NCBI GenBank assembly: GCA_902557385.1
Contig: CACDZF010000002.1
Span: forward strand, 62,001 to 126,000
Direction of reading: 5' to 3'
Origin: an uncultured Pelagibacteraceae bacterium
GTDB lineage: Bacteria > Pseudomonadota > Alphaproteobacteria > Pelagibacterales > Pelagibacteraceae
DNA: 64,000 nucleotides
The notes beneath the pieces were generated by a model. The model had not been told where the DNA came from. It did not search any database and saw only the letters and a list, made by a program, of their open reading frames with translations. The translations under genes and the position numbers were made by a program. Positions 18,039 through 29,731 of the stretch are shown here, piece by piece. Positions within the stretch are counted from its first letter, which is position 1; each line of letters opens with the position of its first letter.

Positions 18039-19034
18039 ATGAATATAGCGATAGTAGGCGCAACAGGAAATGTTGGAAGAAAAATTATTGAAGTTTTAGA
18101 AAAAAAAAACTTTTCTATAGATAACTTGTATTTAGTTGCATCATCTAAAAGTGCTGGATCAAAATTAAAATTCAAAGGCAAAGAAGTTGAAGTTGAAAAT
18201 TTAGAAAGCTTTGATTTTTCAAAAGCAAATATTACTTTTTTTTCAGCAGGAGGAAAAATTTCTGAAAAATATGTTCCACTTGCTGCAAAACATTCTGTTG
18301 TAATAGACAATTCGAGTCATTTTAGAATGGATCCTGATGTCCCCTTAATTGTTCCTCAGGTTAATTCAAATCAACTAAAAAATTTAAAAAAAAATATAAT
18401 CGCAAACCCAAATTGTTCAACAGCCCAACTTGTTATAATTTTAAAACCATTACATGATTTGTTTAATGTTAAAAGAGTAGTTATTTCTACGTATCAGTCT
18501 ACTTCAGGTGCAGGTAAAGCTCCGATGGATGAACTGATAGAGCAAACTAAACTTTCTTTAAATAATAAAAAAATTATTTCAAAAAATTTTACAAAACAAA
18601 TCGCATTTAATGCAATTCCTCATATTGATGTGTTCGTTGAGGAAGGATATACAAAAGAAGAAATAAAAATGGTTAATGAAACTAAAAAAATTTTGGATAG
18701 TAAAATAGAACTAACAGCAACATGTGTAAGAATTCCTGTACTCATTTCTCATGCAGAATCTTTGAACATAGAATTTGAAAAACCATTCACTTTAGAAAAA
18801 ATTGCCGAGGCTTTAAATAGTGCTGATGGATGCAAGGTTATTGATGATAGGAAAGATGGAGGTTATATAACGCCAGTTGAAGCTGAAGGAAAAAACGATA
18901 CATTTATTTCTAGAATTAGAAAAGATAATACAATTAAAAACTCGATTAACCTTTGGTGCGTTTCTGATAACTTGTTAAGAGGAGCCGCATTGAACTCCGT
19001 GGAAATTGCCGAAGCATATATAAAAAACAATTAA
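18039..19034 (+). CDS. asd: Aspartate-semialdehyde dehydrogenase
   Basis: 331 residues with the NADP site IVGATGNVGRKI at the N-terminus and the catalytic Cys at about 126 in NPNCSTAQLV. It reduces aspartyl phosphate to the semialdehyde that leads to lysine/DAP, threonine and methionine, so it feeds both dapF and metX in this window. A run of ten A lies at 18100-18109 inside the gene. Its stop overlaps the sdhC ATG by one base. Confidence 0.96.
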   Translation: MNIAIVGATGNVGRKIIEVLEKKNFSIDNLYLVASSKSAGSKLKFKGKEVEVENLESFDFSKANITFFSAGGKISEKYVPLAAKHSVVIDNSSHFRMDPDVPLIVPQVNSNQLKNLKKNIIANPNCSTAQLVIILKPLHDLFNVKRVVISTYQSTSGAGKAPMDELIEQTKLSLNNKKIISKNFTKQIAFNAIPHIDVFVEEGYTKEEIKMVNETKKILDSKIELTATCVRIPVLISHAESLNIEFEKPFTLEKIAEALNSADGCKVIDDRKDGGYITPVEAEGKNDTFISRIRKDNTIKNSINLWCVSDNLLRGAALNSVEIAEAYIKNN

Positions 19035-19420
19035 TGAAAAACGATAATCCACTATCACCGCATATTCAAATTTATAATTGGCATATATCATCGTTGGTTT
19101 CAATTTCTCATAGAATAACTGGTATTATAAATATAATAATTATAACTTTAATTTGTTTTTGGGTATCACTTTTGCTTTTAGGAAATTCAAATTACGAATT
19201 AATACAGAATTTCTTTGGAACTTTTTTTGGTAAATTTGTGATTATCGCCTCTGCTTGGTCTTTTTCTTTTCAAATCTTAAGTGAAATTAGACATTTATTT
19301 TGGGATTTTGGAATAGGATTTGAATTAAAAACCTCAAATATAACTGGCCTTATAGTTATTTTTGGGTCATTTATTTTAACAATTTTTATTTTTATTTTAG
19401 GAAGAAATTTAGTTTTATGA
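19034..19420 (+). CDS. sdhC: Succinate dehydrogenase cytochrome b556 subunit
   Basis: 128 residues with three membrane helices. The family N-terminus PLSPHIQIYNWHISSLVSISHRITG is evident in pieces (PLSPHIQIY, SISHRITG), and the heme-ligand region is EIRHLFWDFG. It anchors the complex II catalytic subunits and binds heme b and quinone. It overlaps asd by one base and sdhD by four bases. Confidence 0.93.
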   Translation: MKNDNPLSPHIQIYNWHISSLVSISHRITGIINIIIITLICFWVSLLLLGNSNYELIQNFFGTFFGKFVIIASAWSFSFQILSEIRHLFWDFGIGFELKTSNITGLIVIFGSFILTIFIFILGRNLVL

Positions 19421-19746
19421 TTAATGCAACCAAAAAATGGATATTTTTAAAAATAAGCTCAGCAATATTAGTTCCATTGATGTTATGGTTTTTATTTAGT
19501 TTAGTATCTTTCTACGATAAAACTTATAGCCAGGTATTATTATTTTTTACTAGCCAACCAACGCAATTTTTATTTTCATTGTTTATTATTTTTGCTTATT
19601 TTTACTCAGCTTTGAGTATTAGTGAGGTTTTTGAAGACTATATTGAGAATGAAAAATTAAAAAATGTCGCAAACAAATTACTCTTTTTATTTGCTATAAT
19701 AATACCTATATCAACTTTACTAACATTATTTAAACTAAGTCAATGA
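19417..19746 (+). CDS. sdhD: Succinate dehydrogenase membrane anchor subunit
   Basis: 109 residues with three predicted membrane helices and little sequence conservation, as is usual for SdhD. The identity comes mainly from its place between sdhC and sdhA with four-base overlaps on both sides. It forms the second membrane anchor and quinone-site half of complex II. Confidence 0.88.
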   Translation: MINATKKWIFLKISSAILVPLMLWFLFSLVSFYDKTYSQVLLFFTSQPTQFLFSLFIIFAYFYSALSISEVFEDYIENEKLKNVANKLLFLFAIIIPISTLLTLFKLSQ

Positions 19747-21518
19747 GCAAATATAAAATTATAGAACATGAATATGATGTCGTCGTATTAGGCGCAGGTG
19801 GTGCAGGATTAAGAGCAGCTGTTGGCTTAAGTGAGGCTGGTTTAAAAACAGCCTGTATATCAAAAGTATTTCCTACTCGAAGCCATACTTCAGCAGCTCA
19901 AGGTGGTATTTCTGCAGCATTAGGAAACATGGGAGAAGACGACTGGAGATGGCACATGTACGATACCGTGAAAGGAGCTGATTGGCTGGGAGATCAAGAC
20001 TGTATTGAATATCTATGTAAAGAGGCACCCAGAGCAGTTTTGGAATTAGAAAAATATGGTGTCCCTTTTAGCCGAACTGAGGATGGAAAAATTTATCAAA
20101 GACCTTTTGGAGGAATGACTAAAAATTATGGAAATGAAACTGTACAAAGAACTTGTGCTGCAGCTGATAGAACTGGTCATGCCATATTACACACAATGTA
20201 TGGTCAAGCTTTAAAACATAATACAGAATTTTTTATAGAATATTTTGCATTAGATTTATTAATGAAAAATGGAGAATGTAAGGGTTTGATAGCATGGAAT
20301 TTAAATGATGGAACTATTCATAGATTCAGATCACATATAACAATTATAGCTACTGGTGGATATGGCAAGACTTACTATTCATCAACCTCTGCACATACAT
20401 GTACGGGCGATGGAAATGCAATGGTTTTGAGAGCTGGTTTGCCTCTACAAGATATGGAGTTCGTTCAGTTTCACCCAACAGGAATTTATGGTCATGGAAC
20501 TCTAATTTCAGAGGGTGTAAGAGGTGAAGGTGGATATCTACTAAATTCTAAAGGAGAAAGATTTATGGAACGTTATGCTCCTAAAGCAAAAGATCTCGCA
20601 TCTAGAGATGTTGTAAGTAGATCGATAGCTGTAGAAATAAACGAAGGAAGAGGAGTTGGAAAAGAAAAAGATCATGTCCATCTTCATTTAAACCACTTAG
20701 ATCCAAAAGTTATTGAAGAAAGATTACCAGGAATTTCTGAGTCTTCTAGGCTATTTGCTGACGTTGACGTAACAAAAGAGCCTATACCAGTAGTACCCAC
20801 AGTACATTATAATATGGGTGGAATTCCTACAAACTATAAAGCTGAAGTTTTAACATTAAATGGATCTGAAAAAATTGTTCCTGGTCTTATGGCTATTGGA
20901 GAAGCAGCTTGTGTTTCTGTTCATGGTGCAAATAGATTGGGTTCCAATTCTTTAATCGATTTAGTGGTTTTTGGAAGAGCAGCAGCAAAAAGAGCATCTG
21001 AAATTGTTAAACCTGGTACAGCTCATGAAGAAATACCTCAATCTGAAACAGATAAATGTTTAGATAGATTTGAAAAGTTAAGAAATGGAAATGGAAGCAA
21101 TAGAACTGCAGATTTAAGACTTTCTATGCAGAAAACAATGCAATCAAAATGCGCTGTTTTTAGAACCGAAAAAACTTTAAAAGAAGGTATAGAAGAAATT
21201 AGAAAGCCTTATGAAGGAATAGAGTCCATTTCTGTAAAAGATAAATCATTAATTTTTAATACTGACTTAGTAGAAACGCTTGAATTTGATAATTTAATTA
21301 GACAGGCTATTGTTACTATAGACTCTGCATATGAACGTAAAGAAAGTAGAGGTGCACATGCTAGAGAGGATCATCCTAAAAGGGATGACAATAATTTTAT
21401 GAAACATACGTTATCCTGGTGTGAAGGAAGCAAAACTAAGATTTCTTATAGAGATGTACATAGATCTACCTTATCAAATGATGTACAATATTTTCCACCT
21501 CAAGAGAGAGTATATTAA
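19743..21518 (+). CDS. sdhA: Succinate dehydrogenase flavoprotein subunit
   Basis: 591 residues, full length. Rossmann motif [15 protein letters not shown], the covalent-FAD His at about 48 in [16 protein letters not shown], and the catalytic region [21 protein letters not shown]. It oxidises succinate to fumarate on the cytoplasmic face of complex II. Its stop overlaps the sdhB ATG by one base. Confidence 0.98.
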   Translation: MSKYKIIEHEYDVVVLGAGGAGLRAAVGLSEAGLKTACISKVFPTRSHTSAAQGGISAALGNMGEDDWRWHMYDTVKGADWLGDQDCIEYLCKEAPRAVLELEKYGVPFSRTEDGKIYQRPFGGMTKNYGNETVQRTCAAADRTGHAILHTMYGQALKHNTEFFIEYFALDLLMKNGECKGLIAWNLNDGTIHRFRSHITIIATGGYGKTYYSSTSAHTCTGDGNAMVLRAGLPLQDMEFVQFHPTGIYGHGTLISEGVRGEGGYLLNSKGERFMERYAPKAKDLASRDVVSRSIAVEINEGRGVGKEKDHVHLHLNHLDPKVIEERLPGISESSRLFADVDVTKEPIPVVPTVHYNMGGIPTNYKAEVLTLNGSEKIVPGLMAIGEAACVSVHGANRLGSNSLIDLVVFGRAAAKRASEIVKPGTAHEEIPQSETDKCLDRFEKLRNGNGSNRTADLRLSMQKTMQSKCAVFRTEKTLKEGIEEIRKPYEGIESISVKDKSLIFNTDLVETLEFDNLIRQAIVTIDSAYERKESRGAHAREDHPKRDDNNFMKHTLSWCEGSKTKISYRDVHRSTLSNDVQYFPPQERVY

Positions 21519-22291
21519 TGGTCCAAATAAATTTACCCCAAAACTCGAAAGTTCAAAAGGGTAAATATTATAAAGATAATACTGGCTCAAAAAATATCCG
21601 AAAAGTTAATATTTATAGATGGGATCCTTCTACAGGTGATAAACCTCGAATAGATACTTACGAAGTAGACATGGATAACTGTCCTTCAAAAGTATTAGAT
21701 TTATTAAATAAAATTAAAAATGAAATTGATCCATCGATTGCTTATAGAAGATCATGCGCTCATGGAGTTTGTGGTTCATGTGCAATGAATATGGATGGAA
21801 AAAATGGTTTAGCATGTACAAAACCACATAAAGAAATAAAGGGAGATATAAATATTTATCCCTTGCCTCATCTAAAAGTTCAAAAAGATTTAATTGGGGA
21901 TTTGAGTACATTATATAAGCAATATGCATCTGTAGAACCATGGTTAAAAAATTCAAAAAAAGATGACGCAAAGGAGAATATTCAGTCAATAGAAGATAGA
22001 TCTAAATTAGATGGTCTTTACGAATGTATAATGTGTGCTTGCTGCTCTACTTCATGCCCGAGTTATTGGTGGAATGGAGATAAGTATCTTGGACCTGCAG
22101 TTTTGCTACAAGCCTATAGATGGATAATTGATAGTAGAGATGAAGAAAGAAAAGAAAGGTTAAAAAAAGTTGCAGATGAATTAAAACTTTATAGATGCCA
22201 TACTATTATGAATTGTACTAATGCTTGTCCAAAAGGATTAAATCCAGCAAAAGCAATTGCATCTATAAAAAAAATGCTTGCAACAAGCTGA
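21518..22291 (+). CDS. sdhB: Succinate dehydrogenase iron-sulfur subunit
   Basis: 257 residues carrying the three cluster motifs: the 2Fe-2[14 protein letters not shown], then [18 protein letters not shown] and [20 protein letters not shown]. It passes electrons from the SdhA flavin to quinone. It is the last sdh gene, 24 bases before mmsA. Confidence 0.98.
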   Translation: MVQINLPQNSKVQKGKYYKDNTGSKNIRKVNIYRWDPSTGDKPRIDTYEVDMDNCPSKVLDLLNKIKNEIDPSIAYRRSCAHGVCGSCAMNMDGKNGLACTKPHKEIKGDINIYPLPHLKVQKDLIGDLSTLYKQYASVEPWLKNSKKDDAKENIQSIEDRSKLDGLYECIMCACCSTSCPSYWWNGDKYLGPAVLLQAYRWIIDSRDEERKERLKKVADELKLYRCHTIMNCTNACPKGLNPAKAIASIKKMLATS

Positions 22292-22315
22292 TTACTTATT
22301 TAAATAATTTTAGCC

Positions 22316-23809
22316 ATGAATTTAATACAGCATTTTGTTGGTGGTGAACTATTCCTAGGTTCATCAAATAAAAAAGGTAAAGTTTTTAATCCTGCCACAG
22401 GGGAACAAGAATCCGAAGTATTATTAGCTAACAAATCTGATCTAAATAAAGCAGTTGATATCGCAAAAAAAGCATTTGAGTCGTGGTCTTTAAAACCAGC
22501 TCTTCAAAGAGCTAGAGTTATGTTTAAATTTAAAGAATTAATAGAAAAAAACTCAGAGGAGCTTACCGAGCTGATAGTATCTGAGCATGGAAAGGTTTAT
22601 GAAGATGCAAAAGGATCTCTAACAAGGGGATTAGAAGTTGTCGAATTTGCATGTGGCATTCCACAAGTTCTTAAGGGAGAATTTTCAGAAAATGTTGGTA
22701 CAAATGTTGATAGTTGGTCCATGCGTCAACCATTAGGAGTTGTCGCGGGAATAACTCCTTTTAATTTTCCAGCTATGGTACCAATGTGGATGTTTCCAAT
22801 TGCAATTGCATGTGGAAACACTTTTATTTTAAAACCTTCAGAAAAAGATCCGTCTTGTTCAATAAAATTGGCAAAACTGCTTAAAGATGCAGGTCTCCCA
22901 GATGGAGTGTTTAATGTTGTTAATGGAGATAAGGAAGCTGTAGATGCAATTTTAGAAAATAAAGAAATTCAAGCTGTAAGTTTTGTTGGTTCAACAAATA
23001 TTGCAAAATATATTTATGAAAATTCAGCAAAGAATGAGAAGAGAGTTCAAGCTTTAGGGGGGGCGAAAAATCATTTAGTTGTTATGCCTGATTGCGATAT
23101 TGATGGAGCAGTTAATGGATTGATGGGGGCAGCATATGGATCGGCTGGTGAAAGATGTATGGCGCAATCTGTTGCAGTAGCCGTAGGAAATATTGGAGAT
23201 GAACTTGTCTCTCGCTTATCAAAAAAAGTGGAGTTATTAAAAGTTGGACCGGGTATGGATAAAAATTCGGAGATGGGACCACTGGTAACAAAAGAACACT
23301 TAGAAAAAGTAAAAGGATATGTAGATTTGGGTGTAAAAGAAGGAGCTAATCTAGTTGTTGATGGAAGAAATTTAAAACTTCAAGGTTATGAAAATGGTTT
23401 TTTTATAGGTGGTTGCCTGTTTGATAATGTTAAAAAAGATATGAGAATTTATAAAGAGGAAATATTTGGTCCTGTATTGTCAGTTGTGAGAGTAAAAACT
23501 TTTGAAGAGGCTACAAAACTAATTAATGAGCATGAGTATGGTAATGGAGTAAGTATTTACACTAGAGATGGAGATGCAGGAAGAACATTTGCTAGCAAAA
23601 TTCAAGTAGGTATGGTTGGTATAAATGTACCAATACCTGTTCCAATGGCATTTCATAGCTTCGGAGGTTGGAAAAGATCACTATTTGGTGATAGTGCAAT
23701 GCATGGACTTGAAGGGGTAAGATTTTATACTAAACTAAAAACTGTAACATCAAGGTGGCCTTCTGGAATAAGATCAAATGCAGAATTTGTAATGCCAACT
23801 ATGAAATAA
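22316..23809 (+). CDS. mmsA: Methylmalonate-semialdehyde dehydrogenase (CoA-acylating)
   Basis: 497 residues of the aldehyde dehydrogenase superfamily with MmsA features: GVVAGITPFNFPAMVPMW, ALGGAKNHLVVMPD and the catalytic Cys at about 281 in GSAGERCMA. It converts methylmalonate semialdehyde, and usually malonate semialdehyde, to propionyl-CoA or acetyl-CoA. It sits between sdhB and mdh, 6 bases before mdh. Possible feeders are valine, beta-alanine, or 3-hydroxypropionate from DMSP cleavage; which applies here is inference. Confidence 0.92.
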   Translation: MNLIQHFVGGELFLGSSNKKGKVFNPATGEQESEVLLANKSDLNKAVDIAKKAFESWSLKPALQRARVMFKFKELIEKNSEELTELIVSEHGKVYEDAKGSLTRGLEVVEFACGIPQVLKGEFSENVGTNVDSWSMRQPLGVVAGITPFNFPAMVPMWMFPIAIACGNTFILKPSEKDPSCSIKLAKLLKDAGLPDGVFNVVNGDKEAVDAILENKEIQAVSFVGSTNIAKYIYENSAKNEKRVQALGGAKNHLVVMPDCDIDGAVNGLMGAAYGSAGERCMAQSVAVAVGNIGDELVSRLSKKVELLKVGPGMDKNSEMGPLVTKEHLEKVKGYVDLGVKEGANLVVDGRNLKLQGYENGFFIGGCLFDNVKKDMRIYKEEIFGPVLSVVRVKTFEEATKLINEHEYGNGVSIYTRDGDAGRTFASKIQVGMVGINVPIPVPMAFHSFGGWKRSLFGDSAMHGLEGVRFYTKLKTVTSRWPSGIRSNAEFVMPTMK

Positions 23810-23815
23810 AAAATT

Positions 23816-24778
23816 ATGAAAAAAATATCTTTAATTGGAGCAGGTCAAATTGGTGGAACGTTAGCACACTTAATTGGTTTAAAAGAAACAGCCTCAGAAG
23901 TTGTCCTTTTTGATGTTGCTAGTGGAATTGCTAAAGGCAAAGCTTTGGATATTGCGCAGTCATCATCTGTAGATGGATTTAATGTTAGTTTTTCTGGAAC
24001 TGATAAATACGAAGATATAAAAAATTCAGACGCGATAATTATTACTGCTGGAGTTCCTAGAAAACCTGGTATGAGTAGAGATGACCTTTTGGGTATTAAT
24101 TTAAAAATTATTAAGCAAGTTGCTGAAGGAATAAAAAAACATGCCGCAGATGCTTTTGTTATATGTATTACAAATCCTTTAGATGTAATGGTGATGGCTT
24201 TTCAAAAATATTCAAATTTACCTACAAATAAAGTAGTTGGAATGGCAGGAATTTTAGATAGCTCAAGATTTAAATTATTTTTATCGCAAGAGTTAAAAGT
24301 TCCAGTGAAAGAAATCGAAGCAATGGTAATGGGAGGTCATGGAGATACAATGGTCCCGTTACCAAGGTTTACAAAGGTTTCAGGAAAACCGTTGTTAGAT
24401 TTAGTGAAAGAAAGAAAATTATCACTAGAGAGATTAGAAGAAATAAATCAAAGAACTAGAGATGGAGGTGCAGAGATTGTTAAATATTTAGAAAAAGGTT
24501 CTGCATTTTATGCACCAGCAGCATCAGGGGTTCAGATGGCTGAAGCGTATTTAAAAGATGAAAAAAAACTATTACCCTGCGCTGCTTATCTTAATGGCGA
24601 ATATGGTGTTAAAAATATTTATGCAGGAGTACCTGTTATCATTGGAAAATCAGGGGTAGAAAAAATTGAGGAAATAAAACTAGATGATAAAGAAAAAAAA
24701 GAGTTTGTAAATTCAATTGAAGCTGTCAAAAAATTATGGGAAGCTGCATCTAAGATAGATCCAGATCTCTCTAAATAA
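23816..24778 (+). CDS. mdh: Malate dehydrogenase
   Basis: 320 residues of the lactate/malate dehydrogenase-like MDH type common in alphaproteobacteria: [33 protein letters not shown] and the catalytic His in [13 protein letters not shown]. It interconverts malate and oxaloacetate with NAD. Its stop overlaps the sucC ATG by one base, starting the mdh-sucCD-sucAB-lpdA series. Confidence 0.96.
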   Translation: MKKISLIGAGQIGGTLAHLIGLKETASEVVLFDVASGIAKGKALDIAQSSSVDGFNVSFSGTDKYEDIKNSDAIIITAGVPRKPGMSRDDLLGINLKIIKQVAEGIKKHAADAFVICITNPLDVMVMAFQKYSNLPTNKVVGMAGILDSSRFKLFLSQELKVPVKEIEAMVMGGHGDTMVPLPRFTKVSGKPLLDLVKERKLSLERLEEINQRTRDGGAEIVKYLEKGSAFYAPAASGVQMAEAYLKDEKKLLPCAAYLNGEYGVKNIYAGVPVIIGKSGVEKIEEIKLDDKEKKEFVNSIEAVKKLWEAASKIDPDLSK

Positions 24779-25938
24779 TGAATATTCACGAACACCAAGC
24801 AAAACAAATCTTAAAAAAATATGGAGTAGCTGTGCCAAATGGAGTTTTTGGACTAACAGTCGAAGAATTAATTGAAAAATCAAAATCATTAAAAACTAAT
24901 AAATATATTTTAAAAGCACAAATTCATGCTGGGGGCAGAGGTAAAGCTGGAGGCGTAAAAATACTCGATAGTATTGAAGAATTAAAAAAGGCATCAAAAG
25001 AAATGATGGGCAAAAAACTCATTACTCATCAAACAGGCTCAGAAGGCAAAGTGGTCAGAAGATTATATGTTGAAGAATCTTCCAATATAGAAAAAGAATT
25101 TTATTTATCTTGTTTGGTTGATAGAGCTAGCTCAAAAATTGCGTTTATTTCAAGTGATCAAGGAGGAGTGGATATAGAAGAGGTAGCAAAAAAGAATCCA
25201 GAAAAAATTATAACTACAAAAATCAATTATTCCAAAGAAATTTCAAATAAAGATTGTGAAAATATAATAAAAATTTTTTCTTTAGAACAGAAAGCACAAG
25301 AACAAGCAAAAAATTTAATAAAAGCAATTTACAAAATGTTTGTAAGTACCGATGCTAGCATGGTTGAAATTAATCCACTAATTTTGACTAAAGAGGGAAA
25401 TTTAATTTGTTTAGATGCAAAAGTTAATTTTGACGATAATGCTTTGTTTAAACATCCTGAGATAGCTGAACTTAGAGACCTAAGCGAAGAAGATCCAATT
25501 GAAATAGAGGCAAGCAAACATGATTTATCTTATATTAAATTAGATGGAAGCATAGGATGTATGGTTAATGGCGCTGGTTTAGCTATGGCTACAATGGATA
25601 TTATAAAACTATATGGAAAAGAACCTGCTAATTTTTTGGATGTTGGAGGTGGAGCCTCTAAAGAAAAAGTTACGGAAGCGCTTAAATTAATTCTCTCGGA
25701 TAAAAATGTTAAAGGAATTCTAATAAATATTTTTGGAGGAATTATGAGGTGCGATGTGCTTGCACAAGGCGTAGTTAATGCGGCAAAAGATATGGACATT
25801 AATGTTCCTTTAGTAGTCAGATTAGCAGGAACAAATTTTAAAGAAGGAAAAAAAATATTAGATAGTTCAGGATTAAAATTAATTTCAGCTGAAAATTTAG
25901 ATGATGCAGCAAAAAAAATTGTAGGAGCTATAAAGTAG
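24778..25938 (+). CDS. sucC: Succinyl-CoA ligase beta subunit
   Basis: 386 residues. ATP-grasp domain beginning [16 protein letters not shown] with [15 protein letters not shown], then the CoA-ligase domain with [13 protein letters not shown] and [15 protein letters not shown]. It binds nucleotide and succinate in the TCA cycle. It ends one base before the sucD ATG. Confidence 0.97.
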   Translation: MNIHEHQAKQILKKYGVAVPNGVFGLTVEELIEKSKSLKTNKYILKAQIHAGGRGKAGGVKILDSIEELKKASKEMMGKKLITHQTGSEGKVVRRLYVEESSNIEKEFYLSCLVDRASSKIAFISSDQGGVDIEEVAKKNPEKIITTKINYSKEISNKDCENIIKIFSLEQKAQEQAKNLIKAIYKMFVSTDASMVEINPLILTKEGNLICLDAKVNFDDNALFKHPEIAELRDLSEEDPIEIEASKHDLSYIKLDGSIGCMVNGAGLAMATMDIIKLYGKEPANFLDVGGGASKEKVTEALKLILSDKNVKGILINIFGGIMRCDVLAQGVVNAAKDMDINVPLVVRLAGTNFKEGKKILDSSGLKLISAENLDDAAKKIVGAIK

Positions 25939-25939
25939 C

Positions 25940-26815
25940 ATGTCAATATTAGTTAATAAAAATACAAAAGTAATTTGCCAAGGTTTTACAGGATCTCATG
26001 GCACATTTCACTCCGAACAAGCAATTAAATATGGAACAAATTTGGTAGGTGGTGTTACTCCAAAAAAAGGCGGACAAACACATCTTGATCGACCCGTTTT
26101 TAATACCGTTGAAGAAGCAAAAAAAGAAACTGGTGCTAATGCAAGCATGATTTATGTTCCGGCAAAATTTGCTGCATCAGCTATAATTGAAGCAATTGAA
26201 TCTTCTATAGAAATTATAGTTTGTGTGACTGAGGGCATACCCGTGCAAGATATGCTTCAAGTTAAGTTAAAATTAAATAATTCAAAGAGTAGGTTAATAG
26301 GACCTAATTGCCCTGGAATAATTACTCCTGACGAATGTAAAATTGGAATAATGCCCGGTATTATTCACAAGAAAGGTAGCGTGGGAATTGTATCAAGATC
26401 TGGTACTTTAACTTATGAAGCGGTTGCACAGACTACTGAAAATGGGTTAGGCCAATCATCATGCATTGGAATCGGTGGAGATCCAATAAATGGAACAAGT
26501 TTTATTGATTGTTTGGATTTATTCTTAAAGGACGATGAAACCAAATCAATTTTGATGATTGGAGAAATAGGCGGAACATCAGAAGAGGAAGCTTCTGAAT
26601 TTTTAAAAAACCACAAAGTTAAAAAACCAATTGTTGGTTTTATTGCTGGAATTACTGCTCCACCTGGAAGACGAATGGGTCATGCTGGAGCTATTATCTC
26701 AGGAGGCAAAGGAACAGCTCTAGATAAAATAAATAAGATGAAGGAATGTGGAATTACTATCGCAAAATCACCTGCAGAAATAGGCAAAACATTATTAAAT
26801 AAATTGTCTAATTGA
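25940..26815 (+). CDS. sucD: Succinyl-CoA ligase alpha subunit
   Basis: 291 residues. CoA-binding Rossmann start ([19 protein letters not shown]), [13 protein letters not shown], and the phosphorylated His in [18 protein letters not shown]. It carries the phosphohistidine that transfers phosphate between CoA thioester and nucleotide. A 39-base AT-rich gap separates it from sucA. Confidence 0.97.
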   Translation: MSILVNKNTKVICQGFTGSHGTFHSEQAIKYGTNLVGGVTPKKGGQTHLDRPVFNTVEEAKKETGANASMIYVPAKFAASAIIEAIESSIEIIVCVTEGIPVQDMLQVKLKLNNSKSRLIGPNCPGIITPDECKIGIMPGIIHKKGSVGIVSRSGTLTYEAVAQTTENGLGQSSCIGIGGDPINGTSFIDCLDLFLKDDETKSILMIGEIGGTSEEEASEFLKNHKVKKPIVGFIAGITAPPGRRMGHAGAIISGGKGTALDKINKMKECGITIAKSPAEIGKTLLNKLSN

Positions 26816-26854
26816 AAAACTATTTTCAGATAATATAATAACATTAATAAATTA

Positions 26855-29728
26855 ATGTCCTCTTCAAAAAATATAGAGTTTGAACAAACTTCATTTTTAA
26901 GCAAATCCAATAGCGCTTTTATTGAGGACATGTATCAAAAATTTATTGAAAAAGATCCAAATCTCCCTGAAAGCTGGAAAAGATATTTTGAAACTTTGGG
27001 AGAAGATTTCGATTTAATTATAAGAGAAATAGAAGGACCTAGCTGGAAGAGAAATAGAAAAAAAATAAATTTAGACAAAAAAATTAATAAAAATAAGAGC
27101 TTTTTAAATAATGAAGAAATTGAAAAAGATAAAGCAGACTCAATAAGAGCAATAGCTTTAATAAGAGCATATAGAATTAGAGGCCACTTGATTGCCAATC
27201 TGGATCCACTTGATATGATGGAAAGAAAATATCTTCATGAGCTACATCCATCGGATCATGGATTTAATAAAGAAGATTATGATAAAAAAATTTTTCTACA
27301 TTCTTATATGGAAAAAGGTTATTCAACAGTTAATGAAATAATTTCTAGTTTAAAAAAAATTTATTGCTCAACAATTGGTGTTGAATATATGCATATATCT
27401 GACCCAGTCGAAAAAGTTTGGTTTAGAAATAGAATGGAAAAAGAAGAAAATCAAATTAAGTTTACCGATACTGGAAAAAAAGCAATACTAAACAAAATTA
27501 TTCAAGCCGAAGGATTTGAAAAGTTCTTAGCAAAAAAATATGTTGGAACAAAAAGATTTGGATTGGATGGAGCTGAGTCTCTAATTCCTGCGATGGAACA
27601 AATAATTAAAAGAGGAGGTCAGCTTGGAGTTAAAGAAATTAAAATTGGCATGCCACATAGGGGCAGGCTAAATGTCCTAGCAAATGTATTACAAAAGTCT
27701 TATAAAAGAATTTTTAATGAATTTGCAGGAGAAATTTCTAGTAATCTAGATGACTCAGCTGGAGATGTAAAATACCATTTAGGAGCTTCATCAAATAGAG
27801 AGTTTGATGGTAACTCAGTTCATGTAAGTTTGACTGATAACCCTTCACATTTAGAAGCTGTAGATCCTGTTGTTTTAGGACAGACAAGAGCAAAGCAATT
27901 TTTTCATAGAGACACAAAAAGAAATAAAGTAATACCAATATTAATTCACGGCGATGCTGCTTTCGCAGGACAAGGTGTAGTAGCCGAGTGCTTTGCAATG
28001 TCTGGATTACCTGGTCACAATACCGGAGGAACAATTCATATAATTGTAAATAATCAGATTGGTTTTACAACAAGCCCTAGATTTGCAAGATCAAGCCCTT
28101 ACCCTTCTGACTTAGGAAAAGTTGTTGACGCTCCAATTTTACATTGTAACGGTGATGATCCAGAGTCAGTAACTCACTGTGCAAAAATTGCTATCGAGTT
28201 TAGGCAAAAATTTAATAAAGATGTAGTTCTAGATATGATTTGTTATAGAAGATTTGGCCACAATGAAGGAGACGAGCCTTCATTCACTCAACCTTTAATG
28301 TACAAAAAAATTAGACAGCACCCTACTACATTAAATGTTTATGGAAATAGATTGATTAAAGAGGGGACCATAAATGTAGATGAATTTGATAAAATGAAAA
28401 ATGATTTTAAAAATCTTCTAGAAGAGCAGTATAAAACTGCCAAAGACTATAAACCTAAAATAGAGTGGTATGAGGGAACGTGGTCAAGATACAAACCAGA
28501 AAAAGGAAAAGATAAAAGAGGAAAAAGTGGTGTAGATTTGTCGAAAATTCAGAAAATTTCTGATCAAATCAATACTATTCCATCAACAATTAACATTCAT
28601 AAAACAATTTCTAAAGTTTTAGAATTAAGAAAAAAATCAGTTATTAATAAAAAAGGTATAGATTGGTCTTCCGCTGAAGCATTAGCGTTTGGTACTCTAC
28701 TTGAAGAAGGGTTTCCTGTAAGGCTTGTTGGTCAAGATTCTGGAAGAGGAACGTTTAGTCAAAGACATTCTGTTTTGAGAAATCAAATAGATAACTCTCG
28801 CTATATACCTTTAAATAACATTTCAAATAAACAAAAAAGTTTTGAAGCTGTTGATAGTTTTTTATCAGAGCTTGCAGTTTTAGGATTTGAATATGGATAT
28901 AGTTTGGTCGAACCAAGCACATTAACAATTTGGGAGGCACAATTTGGAGATTTTGTAAATGGAGCTCAAGTTATTATAGATCAATTTATTGCTTCAGGTG
29001 AACGGAAATGGTCAAGAGCAAGTGGACTTGTAATGTTATTACCTCATGGATATGAGGGCCAAGGTCCAGAACATTCATCAGGAAGACTTGAAAGATTTTT
29101 ACAATTATGTGCACAAGATAATTTACAAGTAATGAACTGTACAACTCCTGCAAATTATTTTCATGCTTTGAGACGTCAAATACATAGAGACTTTAGAAAA
29201 CCACTAGTTATTATGACACCAAAATCATTATTAAGAAATAAACTCTGTGTATCAAACCTAGAAGATTTTGGAAAAAAAAATTCGTTCCATAGAGTTTTAT
29301 GGGATCATGCTATAGACCCTAAAGAAGAAGGGTTTATAAAACTAAAAAAAAGTAATGAAATTAAGAAAGTTATTTTGTGTTCTGGTAAAATATACTTTGA
29401 CCTTTTGCATGCTAGAGAGAAGATGAAAATTGACGATGTAATAATATTTAGAATTGAACAATTATACCCATTTCCAGTAAAACCCTTGGTTAAAGAGATT
29501 GCAAAATATGCCAAAAAAGCAAAATTTTATTGGTGCCAAGAAGAACCAAAGAATATGGGTGCATGGCTTTTAGTGCGAGATTATATTCAATGGACATTAA
29601 AGTATATAAGCGCTAAAAATAAAGAAATCATGTATATAGGTAGAAACCCTTCAGCATCTCCAGCTACTGGTTATGCTAAAAGACATATAGCGCAACAGAA
29701 AGCAATAATTGATCAAGTATTTGAATAA
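26855..29728 (+). CDS. sucA: 2-oxoglutarate dehydrogenase E1 component
   Basis: 957 residues, close to the usual size. N-terminal LSKSNSAFIEDMYQKF and SWKRYFETL, then the thiamine-diphosphate core with GMPHRGRLNVLANVL, HLGASSNREFDGNSVHVSL, DNPSHLEAVDPVVLG and, in the second half, QDSGRGTFSQRHS. It decarboxylates 2-oxoglutarate and passes the succinyl group to SucB. Three bases separate it from sucB. Confidence 0.98.
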   Translation: MSSSKNIEFEQTSFLSKSNSAFIEDMYQKFIEKDPNLPESWKRYFETLGEDFDLIIREIEGPSWKRNRKKINLDKKINKNKSFLNNEEIEKDKADSIRAIALIRAYRIRGHLIANLDPLDMMERKYLHELHPSDHGFNKEDYDKKIFLHSYMEKGYSTVNEIISSLKKIYCSTIGVEYMHISDPVEKVWFRNRMEKEENQIKFTDTGKKAILNKIIQAEGFEKFLAKKYVGTKRFGLDGAESLIPAMEQIIKRGGQLGVKEIKIGMPHRGRLNVLANVLQKSYKRIFNEFAGEISSNLDDSAGDVKYHLGASSNREFDGNSVHVSLTDNPSHLEAVDPVVLGQTRAKQFFHRDTKRNKVIPILIHGDAAFAGQGVVAECFAMSGLPGHNTGGTIHIIVNNQIGFTTSPRFARSSPYPSDLGKVVDAPILHCNGDDPESVTHCAKIAIEFRQKFNKDVVLDMICYRRFGHNEGDEPSFTQPLMYKKIRQHPTTLNVYGNRLIKEGTINVDEFDKMKNDFKNLLEEQYKTAKDYKPKIEWYEGTWSRYKPEKGKDKRGKSGVDLSKIQKISDQINTIPSTINIHKTISKVLELRKKSVINKKGIDWSSAEALAFGTLLEEGFPVRLVGQDSGRGTFSQRHSVLRNQIDNSRYIPLNNISNKQKSFEAVDSFLSELAVLGFEYGYSLVEPSTLTIWEAQFGDFVNGAQVIIDQFIASGERKWSRASGLVMLLPHGYEGQGPEHSSGRLERFLQLCAQDNLQVMNCTTPANYFHALRRQIHRDFRKPLVIMTPKSLLRNKLCVSNLEDFGKKNSFHRVLWDHAIDPKEEGFIKLKKSNEIKKVILCSGKIYFDLLHAREKMKIDDVIIFRIEQLYPFPVKPLVKEIAKYAKKAKFYWCQEEPKNMGAWLLVRDYIQWTLKYISAKNKEIMYIGRNPSASPATGYAKRHIAQQKAIIDQVFE

Positions 29729-29731
29729 ATA

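Noticed and set aside
25530-25946. 138-residue minus-strand ORF opposite sucC
   Set aside because: Antisense shadow of a clear sucC; no start signal or family motif.
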